Position numbers and translations under genes: made by a program. From Chamaelirium japonicum (lineage: Eukaryota; Streptophyta; Magnoliopsida; Liliales; Melanthiaceae), in the NCBI GenBank assembly GCA_947650365.1, contig OX393554.1, forward strand, positions 39,405,200 through 39,469,199: 64,000 bases of DNA, given 5' to 3'. The notes beneath the pieces are model-generated. The model saw only the letters and a program-made list of their open reading frames with translations, was not told the DNA's origin and made no database searches. Shown piece after piece: positions 13,417 through 26,820 of this stretch (the first letter of the stretch is position 1; each line of letters begins with the position of its first letter).

Positions 13417-13492
13417 CCCACCTTGGACCTTCCCTGACAAGCCGGTTTTGTGAGGAGGTGGGTATCCAAGGATCTAGGTCCTTCACACTTGG

Positions 13493-15724
<2,232 letters not shown>

Positions 15725-17394
15725 TGACTAACATCCAAATATTGTTTAAACTGAATGCAAGATACTTAATAAGATATACACTATGGTAACATGCAAATTA
15801 CATTTACTAGAGAGAGAAGGAGAAACCGAGAAACGATTAGATGAACGTCACAACTAAAAAGTGCATCATACGGTTAACAAGGTTTCATGTGCTGGACATA
15901 GAATATTTTCAAAACCCTGACCACAGTGCACATTTATGTGTTGACCAAATGTGTAAAATCCTACTTGAGATGAAATTTAAAGTTGAACCAACACATTCGG
16001 CACAATATGATACTCTTACTTGATAGGTTGGTGATGTGAAACATGCATGCAAACAGCCAACAGGAGATCGGTAGCTTAATCGTTCTAGCAATGTTTCACT
16101 AATAATTATGAGTGTCAGGTAGGAGATTTAATTCAAACTGATAACGTGGGATAATGGATTTAACAAAGATTACTAGCGCGAGCACAGGTCGGTTCTAATT
16201 TCAAGAATATAAGTGATAATGCTTAAATTATGTAGCAATGGTCCCAATCGCAAAACAGGATCAGTGAGCTTACCGACAGGTGGAACGCTTAACTTACGAA
16301 TGGTGGACAGTAGGCAGCACAAATAAAATAATAAAGAATCGATTACTGGTGTTATCCAATAATACCTAACCGGGAGGAGAAACTCACCTACTGAGGATCA
16401 TGCTTGTCCCCAGGAACCTCTGGTGTTGGCGGCGCTGGCCCGCGGGTCGATAGGGCCACTACACTCGGGTATACGGGCGTGTCTGGACGCCACCGTCAAT
16501 GTCCATCGTTGATCCCAAGTCGGCTCCGACGTCCCAAATAAGGATGGGTGCGAAACGGTCCACGTAGAAGAGGGACCCAGTTTGGCCATGGGGCCAAGAT
16601 TAAGCTGGCCCAAAGAAGGAGGTCGGACGGGTGGGGGTGGCTGACGGCTGGAGGAAGGTGAGGACCGGGTTGGCTGGGCTGCGGGGAGGATGGCCAGATG
16701 GAGAAGAAGGGGGGGCTGGTTCGGGTGTGGGCTAACATAGCAGAGGGGCAGAGTCGGCTGTGGTAGAGGAGGGAGGCAACGTGAGGTAGTGCGGGGATGC
16801 AGGGAGGAGGTAAGCGGACTGGGCTCGTGTTGGTGGTCAGGTGGCTGCGGCCTCGGGGAAAGGAGTCGGGTGCGGGCTGGGGCTGGGGCTGCGGGCAGAG
16901 GGAGAGGAGGGGAGGGAGGCGGCTGCGGGCGGGTGGGACGACGGGGTGGGGTGGCCTGCGGGCTGGAGGAGGGCTACCGGTAGGGGTGGGGCTGGGCGCG
17001 GGGTGGAGGAGGGCAGTTCACAGGGGAGAGGAAAGGGAGGAGGGAGGCAGGATGGGACCTGGGGTGGCTCGTAGAGGAGAGGAAAGGAATGAGGGAGGCG
17101 GGGTGGGGCCTGAGGCAGCTCGCAGAGGAGGGAGGAGGGAGGAGGGAGGAGAGATGTACGCGAGTGGCTAGGGTGGTCGACAGGGAAGGGGGGTAACCAA
17201 ACTAGGGTTCCACACCTCTAATCTGGACCTAGGGTTTCACACACCTAGGGTTAGGGTTTCACACACCTTGCCCTTAGTCTCTCAACACAAAGTGGAGAAA
17301 ACCAAATTTTCATTATTCTTCCGTGCCATCAAAAGAAAACAAGGGGCCTATATATAGGTGTGGGCACCGAAATTAGCCCTCGGGTCGAACCCGA

Positions 17395-17665
17395 CTCGCA
17401 CACGTAAAACAGGCCCGCACACAACGGCCCACGGGTCGAACCCGACCCGCACACATAAGATAGACCCGCACACAACGGCCCGCATGCGAACTCGGTCCGC
17501 ACACAACGGCCCGCATGTGAAACCTGGCCCACACACGACTGCCCGCATGCGAACTCGGCCCGCACACAACGGCCCGCATGTGAAACCTGGCCCACACACG
17601 ACGGCCCGCATGCGAACTCGGCCCGCACACAACGGCCCGCATGCGAACTTAGCTCGCGCACAACA
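17395..17665. repeat. Tandem repeat in the U3 part of the solo LTR
   Basis: About eight diverged units of roughly 31-32 bp with the core GGCCCGCATGCGAACTCG or GGCCCGCATGTGAAACC. All frames through it stay open, giving several spurious proteins (CAGRVRMRAVVCG-like repeats). It lies upstream of the TATA box, where LTR enhancer repeats are common. Confidence 0.85.
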
Positions 17666-18540
17666 GCCCGTACATAAAAAAAAATGGGCCTAACCCAAAG
17701 CAAAGGGGTCCCACCGGACCCGCAACTCGGACACAAAGAGGGGGGCCGGTCATGGAAAACCGTGCCCCCCTCCTTTTGGGGAGGTGTGGCCGGCCATAAG
17801 AAAAAAAAAAGAAGAGAGAAAAAGAAAAGGAAAAAGAAAAGAAAATCCCAACCGTCTCGATGCGGGGGGAGGTGGCATGGACTTCTACACAACTGTAGAT
17901 CCACGACGATCCCTCGATCCGACGGACAAAATGACGTCGTGTCGCCATGCGATCCGAAAGTGCAAAAATGACAACTCAATCTTTAAAGATCAAGTCACAT
18001 CTTGCCCGTAACCACCCCAACTAAAAAGGAGGGGATCGAGTTTGTTTCCCCAAATAAGGGAACAATATCTTGATGGTTATGGGGGGGGGGATATTGGATG
18101 AAACAAAAAGATTTCAGCCATATCTCTCCCAACCTCCCCCCTTTGCTTATATATAGAAGGGGTGGGGGAAGGCATCAAAGGTCAGAAAAGCTGAAGACGA
18201 AAGGGCTCTACAAGAGAAGCTCCAACGCTTGAAGACCGAAGGCTTCATGAGGCACGGCAAGCACGTCCTACGGGAATACTTGGCCCTTCAAGTCTTCATC
18301 AACGTGAAGACCTTGCACTCGAAGATCAAAGCTTCGACTCCTTGCACGAAGAAGAAAGCTTGGAGAAGAAGACCCGGAGTCGTCGTCACCCCGACTTCTC
18401 CAACGATCTTCATCAACTCCGAAGACGCCATAAGCAAAGGCCGGAGAAGAAGATCGAAGCCGACAACACCCGTCGTCTTCAACAAAGGCGTCGACTCCTC
18501 GCACGAAGAAGAAAGCTTGGAGAAGAAGGCCGGAAGCCGG

Positions 18541-18915
18541 TGCTACCCCTGCCGTCTTCGTCAACAAAAGCCGACGCTACAACCGTCGCACGGAGATCGG
18601 TGCTACCCCCGCCGTCTTCATCAACAAAAGCCGACGCTACAACCGTCGCACGGAGATCGGTGCTACCCCCGCCGTCTTCATCAACAAAAGCCGACGCTAC
18701 AACCGTCGCACGGAGATCGGTGCTACCCCCGCCGTCTTCATCAACAAAAGCCGACGCTACAACCGTCGCACGGAGATCGGTGCTACCCCTGCCGTCTTCA
18801 TCAACAAAAGCCGACGCTACAACCGTCGCACAAAGATCGGTGCTACCCCCGCCGTCTTCATCAACAAAAGCCGACACTACAACCGTCGCACGAAGATCGG
18901 TGCTACCCCCGCCGA
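18541..18915. repeat. 60-bp minisatellite, six units
   Basis: Six units of exactly 60 bp (18541, 18601, 18661, 18721, 18781, 18841) and a partial seventh. Units differ by only one to four bases. Because 60 is a multiple of three, both strands show open frames (a 20-residue repeat starting CYPRRLHQQKPT). The array lies downstream of the LTR TATA box, so it would be transcribed. I do not regard it as a gene: there is no start context, no known domain, and it sits inside an LTR. Confidence 0.93.
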
Positions 18916-19848
18916 AAAGCCAAGCCGACGCCACAACCATCGAGAAAGCCGGAAGAATAAAGAAGTCTTGAAAAAGTAGCCATCGCCGTTCGAGAAGAAG
19001 ATTGAGTCAAAGCTAAAGCCAAAGCCAACACAAAAAGCCAAAGCAAACACACCGGTAAAGCCCGCGCCAAAGCAACGCACGTGCCAAAGCCAAGCAACTA
19101 CGACGGTCACGAGCAAAGCACCACACGTTCTAGCCGATACGACGCGAAGTCCGGAAGAACTAAAGCATCGCAAGCCTCTACCCGCCTACGTTCAAGCGCA
19201 AGCGCCAAAGCAAAGCAAAAGCCAGAGCCACGCCAAAGCAACGCCGAAGCCAAAAGCCAAAGCCAAAGCCGACGCCAAAAGCACGATCGACGCCGTGAAC
19301 CGACGATCAAGGACGCCGAGGTCTAGCAAGGATCGAGGAAGACACGAAGACCGAGGAACGAAGCCCAAAACCTCCCTAGCCGAGAAAGCGCGAAGCACAG
19401 ACGGGACAAAATCAACGGCCGATATTCCTTAGCCTCTCAAGAAACCCTCACCCTGTAAAGACCTCTGTCCTGGGCAACCCCTTCAGAGCTCTCGCAAGAA
19501 TACCACGTGGAGACACAGATCAAAGGGACCCTCCAGAGGATCTCTCCCACAATCTCCTGATCAAATATTTGCCGCACCCGGACTCGCTACACCCGAGCCC
19601 CCGGGCCCCAGCATCTGTAATCGTGTGTTCGCAATAAAGACGACTCGTATCTTTTTCTGCGCATACAATAGGCTTACATGAAAGAGCAAAAATATCCCAA
19701 AAATAAGGTGGGACTAAACACTCGACATAACAGACCTAGCTGAAATAAAATAACAGAAAATAAGATAACGGTTCTGCTAGCCGATCAGACCTAGATACTC
19801 AGGTGGCGCCTCCTGCGGTGGTACACGCACTAGGGGATGTCCTCATCA

Positions 19849-22800
19849 TTCTCCCGGGGTGGGAAAGACTCGACCCTGTCGAGTAGGGCCCGGTGTAGCT
19901 CTTGTACAGCTCCAGCATGTCCGGATCCAGCTGCTGCAGTTCCTTACGCTCCAGCCATGCACCCTTAGAAGGTGGTTTTCCTTTTCAACAAATTAGATAT
20001 CGTCGGGTCCCACCGTCTCTGTTAGAGACAATCTCATCATCTAATATTTTATCAATGCTTTCTGCTGTATAATTGGGTTGATTTTGGGGAAGTGGAGGTA
20101 AGGACGGGCTCTCAGAAATAATGTCAGGGGAGGGCTCATCTATTAGAGGATTGATATGGTTAAAATTTGGGCCCTGGTAAGCCACTAAATCTTTGATATT
20201 GAAAGTAGGACTAATGCCAAAACCTTCCGAAAGTTCGATAACATAAGCATTGCCAATTTTTTTCTTCAAGATTTGAAAAGGCCTTGCACTGTGCGCATGC
20301 AAATTTTAACAGTCTCCGGGGGAAACCGTTCCGGATAGATCCGGACCATTACATAATCACCAATATTAAAAGTTCAAACAAGTCTCCTGAAATCAGCTCG
20401 TAACTTATAATTAACATTGCGCTGCTCAATTTTACTACTGATCTCCTTATGTAAATCATGCATATGGGATGCAAAAGACTCTGAGACCCAATGATAATCG
20501 GCTATGGGGATAAGATCTATGAGTTGCCAAGGCTCAAAACTATGTACTATGTCATGCGGGCTCATGCCAGTAGATGTATTATACTCACCCCCTAAGGTAT
20601 GTATGAGGTTTTCCAAACTTCTATTGACAACTTCAGTCTGACCATCGGTCTAGGGATGGAAGGCAGTGGAGAACTGGAGCTTGGTGCCCAACTTGTGCCA
20701 CATGGATTTTCAAAAGAGACTGGGGATCTTGACAGCCTTGTTAAACACAATGGTTTCAGGCAACCCGTGTAACTCTATGACGCCATCGAAGATCTTGGTA
20801 ATTCGGGATACGTCGGGAGTTTTTGAATAAGGTAGGCAATAAGTTGTCTCGGGGAACCAGTCTACAACGACTAGGGCCAAATCATGCTTTTTGAGAGCCT
20901 TCCTGTCTTTGGTTGATTTTTGCTCGGTCTGATTACTCTTAGGTTGGGAGGGAATCAGTTTGACTTTCTTACCCTCATACTCAATAGGCACATGTTCGAC
21001 CGGCCATAAATGAGGACATTATTGTCAAACAATCAAGGTCGTCCCAGAGGGATCTGACCCACATCCATGGTCAGGACATCACACCAGATTTTGTCCTGGT
21101 AGATGTTGAAATTTATAAGCACTATATATCTTTTCTTGACCTCCATAGCAGTGGAGTTGATCTAGGACACTTGGTAGGGACGCAGATGGGGAACGACTTT
21201 GAGTCATGTTTTGAAGATCACGGTTGATGACACAGCATTGATGCAACTGCTACTATCAACGATGACTTTACAGTTCTTATCCCCAATCTTAGTGAAAGTG
21301 TGAAAAATGATGGTATGTCTCCAATCATCTGGATCCTTGGGTTGAGACAGGGCGCACTTGACGACTAACATAGTGGGAGAAGGCATCTGTCTAGGGCAAC
21401 TCATAACTGCCTCATCATCATCGTCATCAAAGTCTCCATCTTCTTCAGCTCGATAGATGAATTTTGCCTCTCCCAGTTCTACCGCTTCAATGGGGGTGCC
21501 ATCAACATTGTTGACTTTGACAGGGCTTGGACAGTTGGCAGCCACGTGGCCGTAGCCTTGGCATTTATAGCACTTGATGAGAGGGCTGTTTTGGAGAAGT
21601 CCCTCTCGAGGCCTTTGCCTCGGGTGTCTTTATCATTGCCTCGACCCGGGGTATCTGCTCTTGGTTGAAATTGGTTGGGCTAAGGTTGACTAGGGTGATT
21701 GCTTGAAGAGGGTCGAGGGATATGGCTCATGAAATCTTGGCTCCTGTGGGAATGGCTAGATCTGATACTTTCAAGATCTTGGACTAGGGCGTAGGCCCTT
21801 TCTAGCTCTGTGACATCTCGAGCGAGGAGTTCATTTCTCAGGTCTTCTCTTAAGCCTGACCGAAAACGAGAAAGGACCTAGATAGGAGTTTCAGTCCCAA
21901 GGATGTTGCAGCCAAGGTTTAAAATCACGGTATCGGTCGCGGTATCGGTCGGCCCCGAACCGGTATGTACCGGCCGGTACGTACCGGTACCGGCCGGTAC
22001 GGACCGATACCGGCCGGTACGGACCGATACCGGTTATGAAAAAAAATCTAAAAAAAACCCAAAAAACTCAAAAAAAAAAAAAATTAACCAGTCGGTACCG
22101 GTCCGTACCGGCCGGTACCGGCCTGTACCGGCCGATACGGACCGGTACGTACCGGTACCGGCCGATACGGGCCAGGTATCGGGATCGGATGCAGTACCGG
22201 TCTCGAACCGGCCAAAACCGGTACGTACCGGCCGGTACGTACCGGTATCGGCCGAGATTTAAAACCCTGGTTGCAGCGAGTCAGAAACTCGTCAAACTTG
22301 GCGACGTAGTCCTTGGCTGACTTACTACTCTGCGTGAAATGGTGCCATTGGTCTAATAGGTGAGCGTGATAAGAAGGGGGCACATATTTGCCCTTCAGTT
22401 CGTTCTTCATTGCAACCCGAGTATCGATGGAGGCTTGGGTCCGTGCGACTCTCAGGGCCTCTACATTGGTACAGTATTGACTGGCAGGTCCACTAAGTTT
22501 CATAGCAGCGAATTGGACTTTCCTTGGTTCGGTTAAGGGGTATCAGGCAAAATACCGGTCCATGGATTGGAGCCAGTTCAAGAAAAATTGAGGATCATGC
22601 CTACCATCGAAAGATGGCACCTCTAGTTTGATTCTTCGGAGATGCTGTTCATCCGAGTCTTGGTTGTTCGGCCAAGGTGGCTGGGGCGCTTGGGGATCCT
22701 GGGGTGGTGGAGCTTGGTCCAGCCGGTCAAATCGGGCATTGGTGTCGTGCTGACAATCGGTGAGGTTCTGGTTCATAGCTGTTATACCTTGGGCTAACTC

Positions 22801-23040
22801 GACAAGTGCCTTAGTCAAGGCCTCGGGATCCATATTATCCGACTTGCTTGACTTTCCTAACAGATAGGGCCTACCTCTACGGGTTGGCATGCACAGACAA
22901 ACTCAGAAAATGATGCTTGCTGATTTTTTTTAAAAATTAAATTTGGCAATCAAATCCAAAAGCTAAACGAAAATGTTTCTAGATGCAACACAACTGATGG
23001 ATGACAGTTTCTACCTACAACCATGCTCTGATACCAAAAA
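19849..23040 (-). pseudogene. Gypsy gag-protease-integrase remnant
   Basis: Read on the minus strand. Gag starts at ATG 22890 (MPTRRGRPYLL), with LEVPSFDGRHDPQFFLNWL and, further on, YVAKFDEFLTRCN. A CCHC knuckle CYKCQGYGHVAANC lies near 21560. Protease VIVDSSSCINAV (normally DSGS/DSGA) lies near 21245. Next comes YEGKKVKLIPSQPKS, then a jump to integrase DLALVVVDWF at about 20890 and the integrase C-terminus down to 19980. RT and RNase H are absent. Several frameshifts and stops interrupt the frame. Confidence 0.87.
21913..22269. mobile_element. hAT MITE rich in CCGGTAC palindromes, nested in Gypsy gag
   Basis: 357 bp. Terminal inverted repeats: CAAGGTTTAAAATC at the left and the complement CAGGGTTTTAAATC at the right. 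A perfect 8-bp duplication GTTGCAGC lies at 21905-21912 and 22270-22277, which is the hAT signature. The body is almost wholly made of self-complementary CCGGTAC/CGGTACCGGCCGGTAC-type motifs around a short A-rich core (22036-22085). It interrupts the gag frame between FLTRCN and its continuation. It has no transposase. Confidence 0.9.
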
Positions 23041-24559
23041 TGGTGTGAAACGATGCATGTAAATAGGAGATCGGTAGCTTAATCGTTCCAACAATGTTTC
23101 ACTAATAATTATAAGCGTCAGGTAGGAGATTTAATTCAAAGTGATAACATGGAGTAATGGACTTAACAAAGATTACTAGCGCGAGCACAGGTCGGTTCCA
23201 ATTTCAAGAATATAAGTGATAAACTGATAATGCTTAAATTATGTGGCAATGGTCCCAATCACAATATCAGGATCAGCGAGCTTATCGGCAGGTGGAACGC
23301 TCAACTCACGAATGGTGGATAGCAGACAACACAGATAAAATAATGAAAAATTGATTACTGATGTTATCCGATAATACCTAACCGGGAGGAGAAACTCACT
23401 TACTGAGGATCATGCTTGGCCCCAGGAGCCTCTAGTGTTGGCGGTGCTGGCCCGCGGGTCGATAGGGCAACAACACTCCGGTGTACGGGCATGTCTGGAT
23501 GCCACCGTCGATGTCCGTCGATGATCCCAAGTCGGCTCAAGCGTCCCGAACAAGGATGGGTGCGAGACGGTCCACGTAGAAGAGGGACCCAGTTTGGCAA
23601 CGGGGCCAAGATTAAGCCGGCCCAAAGAAGGAGGCCGGACGGATAGGGGTGGCTGATGACTGGAGGAAGGGGAGGACCAAGTTGGGCTGGGCTGCGGGGA
23701 GGATGGACGAATGGAGAAGGGGGGGCTGGTTCGGGTGTGGGCTAACAGAGCAGAGGGGCGGAGCCGACTGTGGTAGAGAAGGGAGGCAACGTGGTGGGGT
23801 GGTGTAGAGCTGCAGGGAGGAGGTAAGCGGACTGGGCTCGGGTTGGTGGTCGGGTGGCTGTGGCCTCGGGGAAAGGAGGAAGGGGCGGGGTCGGGTGCGG
23901 GCTAGGGCTGTGAGCAGAGGGAGAGGAGGGGAGGGAGGCGGTTGCAGGCGGGTGTGGGCCGACGGGGAAGGGTGGCCTGCGGGCTGGAGGAGGGCTACCG
24001 GAAGGGGTGGGGCTGGGCGCGGGGTGGAGGAGGAGGGTTCACAGGGGAGAGGGAAGGGAGGAGGGGGGCAGGATGGGACCTGGGGTGGCTCACAGAGGAG
24101 AGGGAAGGAAGGAGGGAGGAAGGGTGGGGTCTGAGGCAGCTCGCAGAGGAGAGCAGAGGGAGGATAGATGTACGTGGGTGGCTAGGGTGGTCGACAGGGA
24201 AGGGGGGGGGGGGTAACCAAACTAGAGTTTCACACCTCTAATATGGACCTAGGGTTTCACACACCTAGGGTTAGGGTTAGGGTTTCACACACCTTGCTCT
24301 TAGTCACTTAACAAAAAGTAGAGAAAACCAAAATTGTATTATTCTTCCATGCCATCAAATGAAAACAAGGGGCCTATATATAGGCTTACAAGAAAGAGCA
24401 AAAATATCCCAAAAATAAGGTGAGACTAAACACTCGATATAACAGACCCTGCTGAAATAAAATAACAGAAATTATGATAACGACTTTTCTAACCAATCAG
24501 ACCCAGATACTAAGGTGGCGCCTCTTGCGCTGATACACGTGCCAAGGGATGTCCTCACA
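23041..24559 (-). repeat. 5' LTR of the Gypsy at 16-24.5 kb
   Basis: 1,519 bp, TGGTGTGAAAC...GTCCTCACA. A TATA-like palindrome CCTATATATAGG lies near 24373-24384, in promoter position for minus-strand transcription. 23680-24230 is a purine (GGGA) tract on the + strand, hence CT-rich in the RNA. Telomere-like CTAGGGTTAGGGTTAGGG lies at about 24263. Confidence 0.9.
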
Positions 24560-26315
24560 GTTGGACTATCTGAAAATGGGATCACATCAGGATATATGAT
24601 CTTCATGAGCACCGTAAGACATCACTGTCATTAACGTCTGCACTAGACCCATTGTTAGGAGATGGCGGCTAGGGTTTGGTGAGAATGAGAATGCTTTCTA
24701 TTGAAGGACTAAATTTTAATATATGTACATCAATACACAAGCAACCTGACCCGACTGTACATAGAACCCGACCCGATATATACATTAACACTCCCCCTCA
24801 AACTCACAGTGGATCATGTACCAAGAGTTTGCTGATAAAATAATAAAATCGAGCAATCGTAAGGGCTTTGTGAGAAAATCAGCAGTCTGTTCCGTCGAGG
24901 AAATGAATGACAAGGAGATGGTTTGGGCGAGACTCCTGCTGAACATAATGACAGTCAACCTCAATGTGTTTGGTCCACTCGTGGAAAATTGGGTTGCTAG
25001 CAATCTGGATAGCACTTCGGTTGTCAGTTGTCACAGAAGAGAGGGGTGGCCCCGGACATCCTAACTCCCAGGTCGAGTAGAAGGCGTCGAAGCTCGACAA
25101 TCTCTGCGGCGGTGGAAGCCATAGCCTGGTATTTAGCTTCGGTGCTGGAGCGAGCAACAAACTCCTATTTCTTGCTGTGCCAAAAAATGAGGGAGTTGCC
25201 AAGGAACACACAGTAGCTAGTGGTAGAGCAGTGGGTAGCAAGTAGCAATATCTTTAGCCCAATCTGCATCGGAGTAAGCACACAAGACCAACAGAGAGGT
25301 GGAAGAAAAAAGTAGTGAATGAGTGATGGTGCCCCGGAGATACCGAATAATCCGAAGGACTGCTGCAAAGTGAACAGAGCGAGGAGTCTGAATGAACTGG
25401 CTGACAATACCAACAACATGGGCAATGTCTGGCCTAGTCATGATCAGGTAAACGAGCATCCCAACCAGCCGCTGGTATCAAGAGATCCTGGAGAGGCTCA
25501 CCATCTGTAGAAAGGAGCTTCAAGTTGAGCTCCATAGGCGTGTCAGCAGTACGAGAGTCAGTGAGAGCAGCCTCGACAAAAAGGTTGGAGAAGTATTTCT
25601 GTTGGAAGATTAACAATCCATGAGCTGACCGAGCAATCTCAAGACCAAGAAAGTATTGGAGAGGGCCCATATCCTTCATCTTGAACTGACTTTGGAGGTG
25701 ACGCTGAAGGGCGCTATGGTAGCACTATCATCCCTGGTGATGATCATATCATCCACATACAGAAGCAACACAACAATATCCTAACTAGAGGAGCGGATGA
25801 ACAAAGTAGAGTCAGAGTGTCTCTCTATAAACCCAGCTGCCAAAATTACACTGCTGAATAGCTCAAACCAGGCACGAGGTGCCTGTTTGAGCCTATAGAT
25901 AGCTCGACGCAAACGACAAATGTGTCCTGGAGGAACAGGAACGCCCGGTGGAGGAGCCATGCATACTTCCTTGGAGAGATCACCGTGAAGGAATGCATTG
26001 GTCAAATCCATCTGATGGAGATGCCACGAGCAGCTGCCACAGCTAAGAGAGTGCACACAGTAGTCATCCGAGCAATTGGAGCAAATGTCTACTTGTAGTC
26101 AATCCCATACTCTTGGGAGCAGTCACAAGAAACGAGGCGGGTCTTGTGCCGCTTAATGGAACCGTCAGGAGTCTTGACCTTGAAGATCCACTTGTAGTTG
26201 ACAAGCACCATGCCAGAGGGACAAGGAACCAGATCCCATGTCTGGGTCTGCTGAAAAGCCTCAAGCTTCATTGACATGGCTTGCCGTCACTCTGGATATA
26301 AAGTTACCTCACGGT

Positions 26316-26820
26316 TAGGGGTGGCAATGGGTCGGGTCGGGTTCGGGTCATAGGTATAGGGGCAAAACACCCAACCCAAACCTGACCCGTTTGATAAATG
26401 GGTCAAAAACTTAAACCCAAACCCGACCCGCCTAATAAACGGGTTGACCCGACCCGACCTGTTTAACCCGTTTACTAAACAGGTCGGGTCGTGTCGGGTC
26501 GGGTTGGCTTGTGTTGGGTCAACAGAACCCATGTAAAATAGTCGGGTTGGGTCAAGACGGGTCTGATTGGGCCGGATTGGGTCGGGTTGGTTCAGGTTGG
26601 GTCGGGTCGGTTCGGGTTGGCTCGGGTCGGGTTGACACGACCCATTTGATAACCGGGTTAAGTCGGGTCAATCGGGTTATAGGTACAAACCTGAACCCGA
26701 CCCATTAAATAAACGGGTCAATCGGGTCGACTCGTTTATGACCCGAACCCGTTTAGGCCAAACCCAAACCCGCTAACTTCGGGTCGGGTTGGCGGGTCGG
26801 GTCAAGGATTGCCACCCCTA
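26316..26820. mobile_element. hAT MITE with GGGTCGGGT repeats, nested in Copia copy 4
   Basis: 505 bp. TIRs TAGGGGTGGCAAT and ATTGCCACCCCTA are perfect complements. An exact 8-bp duplication CTCACGGT lies at 26308-26315 and 26821-26828. The empty site CTCACGGTACGA is present at the same place in copy 2 (about 36445-36456) and copy 3 (about 4905-4916), which proves the insertion. The body is dominated by irregular GGGTCGGGTT/AACCCGACCC repeats on both strands. Non-autonomous. Confidence 0.96.

Larger units (their letters stand above)
13132..13487 (+). mobile_element. TRIM-A, miniature LTR retrotransposon with snRNA-type promoter
   Basis: A complete 356-bp element with no coding capacity. 5' LTR 13132-13240 (TGTTGGAGG...TCACACA), PBS TGGTATCAGAGCC (13241), about 70 bp of internal sequence, an expanded G29 polypurine tract (13312-13340) and 3' LTR 13344-13487 (TGTTGAGATGG...CTTCACA). 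A perfect target duplication CTTGG lies at 13127-13131 and 13488-13492. The two LTRs differ in length (109 and 144 bp), so it is old. Each LTR carries TCCCACMTCGG followed by 24 nt and a TATA-like box. The internal region shares GACCCGCTC and a GCCTTGCC-like motif with TRIM-B and TRIM-C. Confidence 0.88.
17359..19667 (+). mobile_element. Solo LTR (2.3 kb) nested in the Gypsy LTR
   Basis: Starts TGTGGGCACCG and ends TGCGCATACA, with a perfect duplication ATAGG on both sides (17354-17358 and 19668-19672). It interrupts a sequence that is continuous in the right LTR (TATATAGGCTTACA). LTR parts are visible on the + strand: TATA box CTTATATATAGAAGG at about 18146-18160 and a polyadenylation signal AATAAA at 19633-19638 near the end. 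No PBS or coding region follows, so it is a solo LTR left by recombination. It contains two unrelated tandem repeat arrays, listed separately. The family was not recognised. Confidence 0.87.
16032..19848 (-). repeat. 3' LTR of the Gypsy at 16-24.5 kb, split by a solo LTR
   Basis: Starts TGATGTGAAAC and ends GATGTCCTCATCA. Without the 2,309-bp insertion and its duplicated 5 bp it is about 1.5 kb, matching the right LTR (23041-24559) throughout, for example GGAACGCT...ACGAATGGTGGA and TAACCGGGAGGAGAAACTCAC. It includes the GGGA-rich stretch 16760-17180 and telomere-like CTAGGGTTAGGGTTTCAC at about 17240. Confidence 0.9.
16032..24559 (-). mobile_element. Gypsy retrotransposon, internally deleted, with two nested insertions
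   Basis: A minus-strand Gypsy element with LTRs at 16032-19848 (interrupted) and 23041-24559, and a perfect target duplication GTTGG (16027-16031 and 24560-24564). The PBS complement GCTCTGATACCA lies at 23025-23036, next to the right (5') LTR. The internal region keeps gag, the zinc knuckle, protease and the end of integrase, but RT, RNase H and most of integrase are missing at a junction near 20890. A solo LTR (17359-19667) sits in the left LTR and a hAT MITE (21913-22269) in gag. It is non-autonomous. Confidence 0.93.

Noticed and set aside
13374-13490. A genuine U6 snRNA gene downstream of the USE/TATA
   Set aside because: No U6, U3 or other snRNA-like sequence follows the TATA; the promoter-like pair belongs to TRIM LTRs.
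16740-17185. Gly/Arg-rich frames (also 23895-24241)
   Set aside because: Compositional artefacts of the purine-rich LTR tract, present in both LTRs.
18541-18915. CRISPR-like array
   Set aside because: Units are directly adjacent 60-bp repeats without unique spacers, in a plant LTR.
18229-18960. 243-codon open frame with 20-residue repeats as a protein gene
   Set aside because: It is created by the 60-bp minisatellite inside a solo LTR with TSD; no domain and no gene structure.
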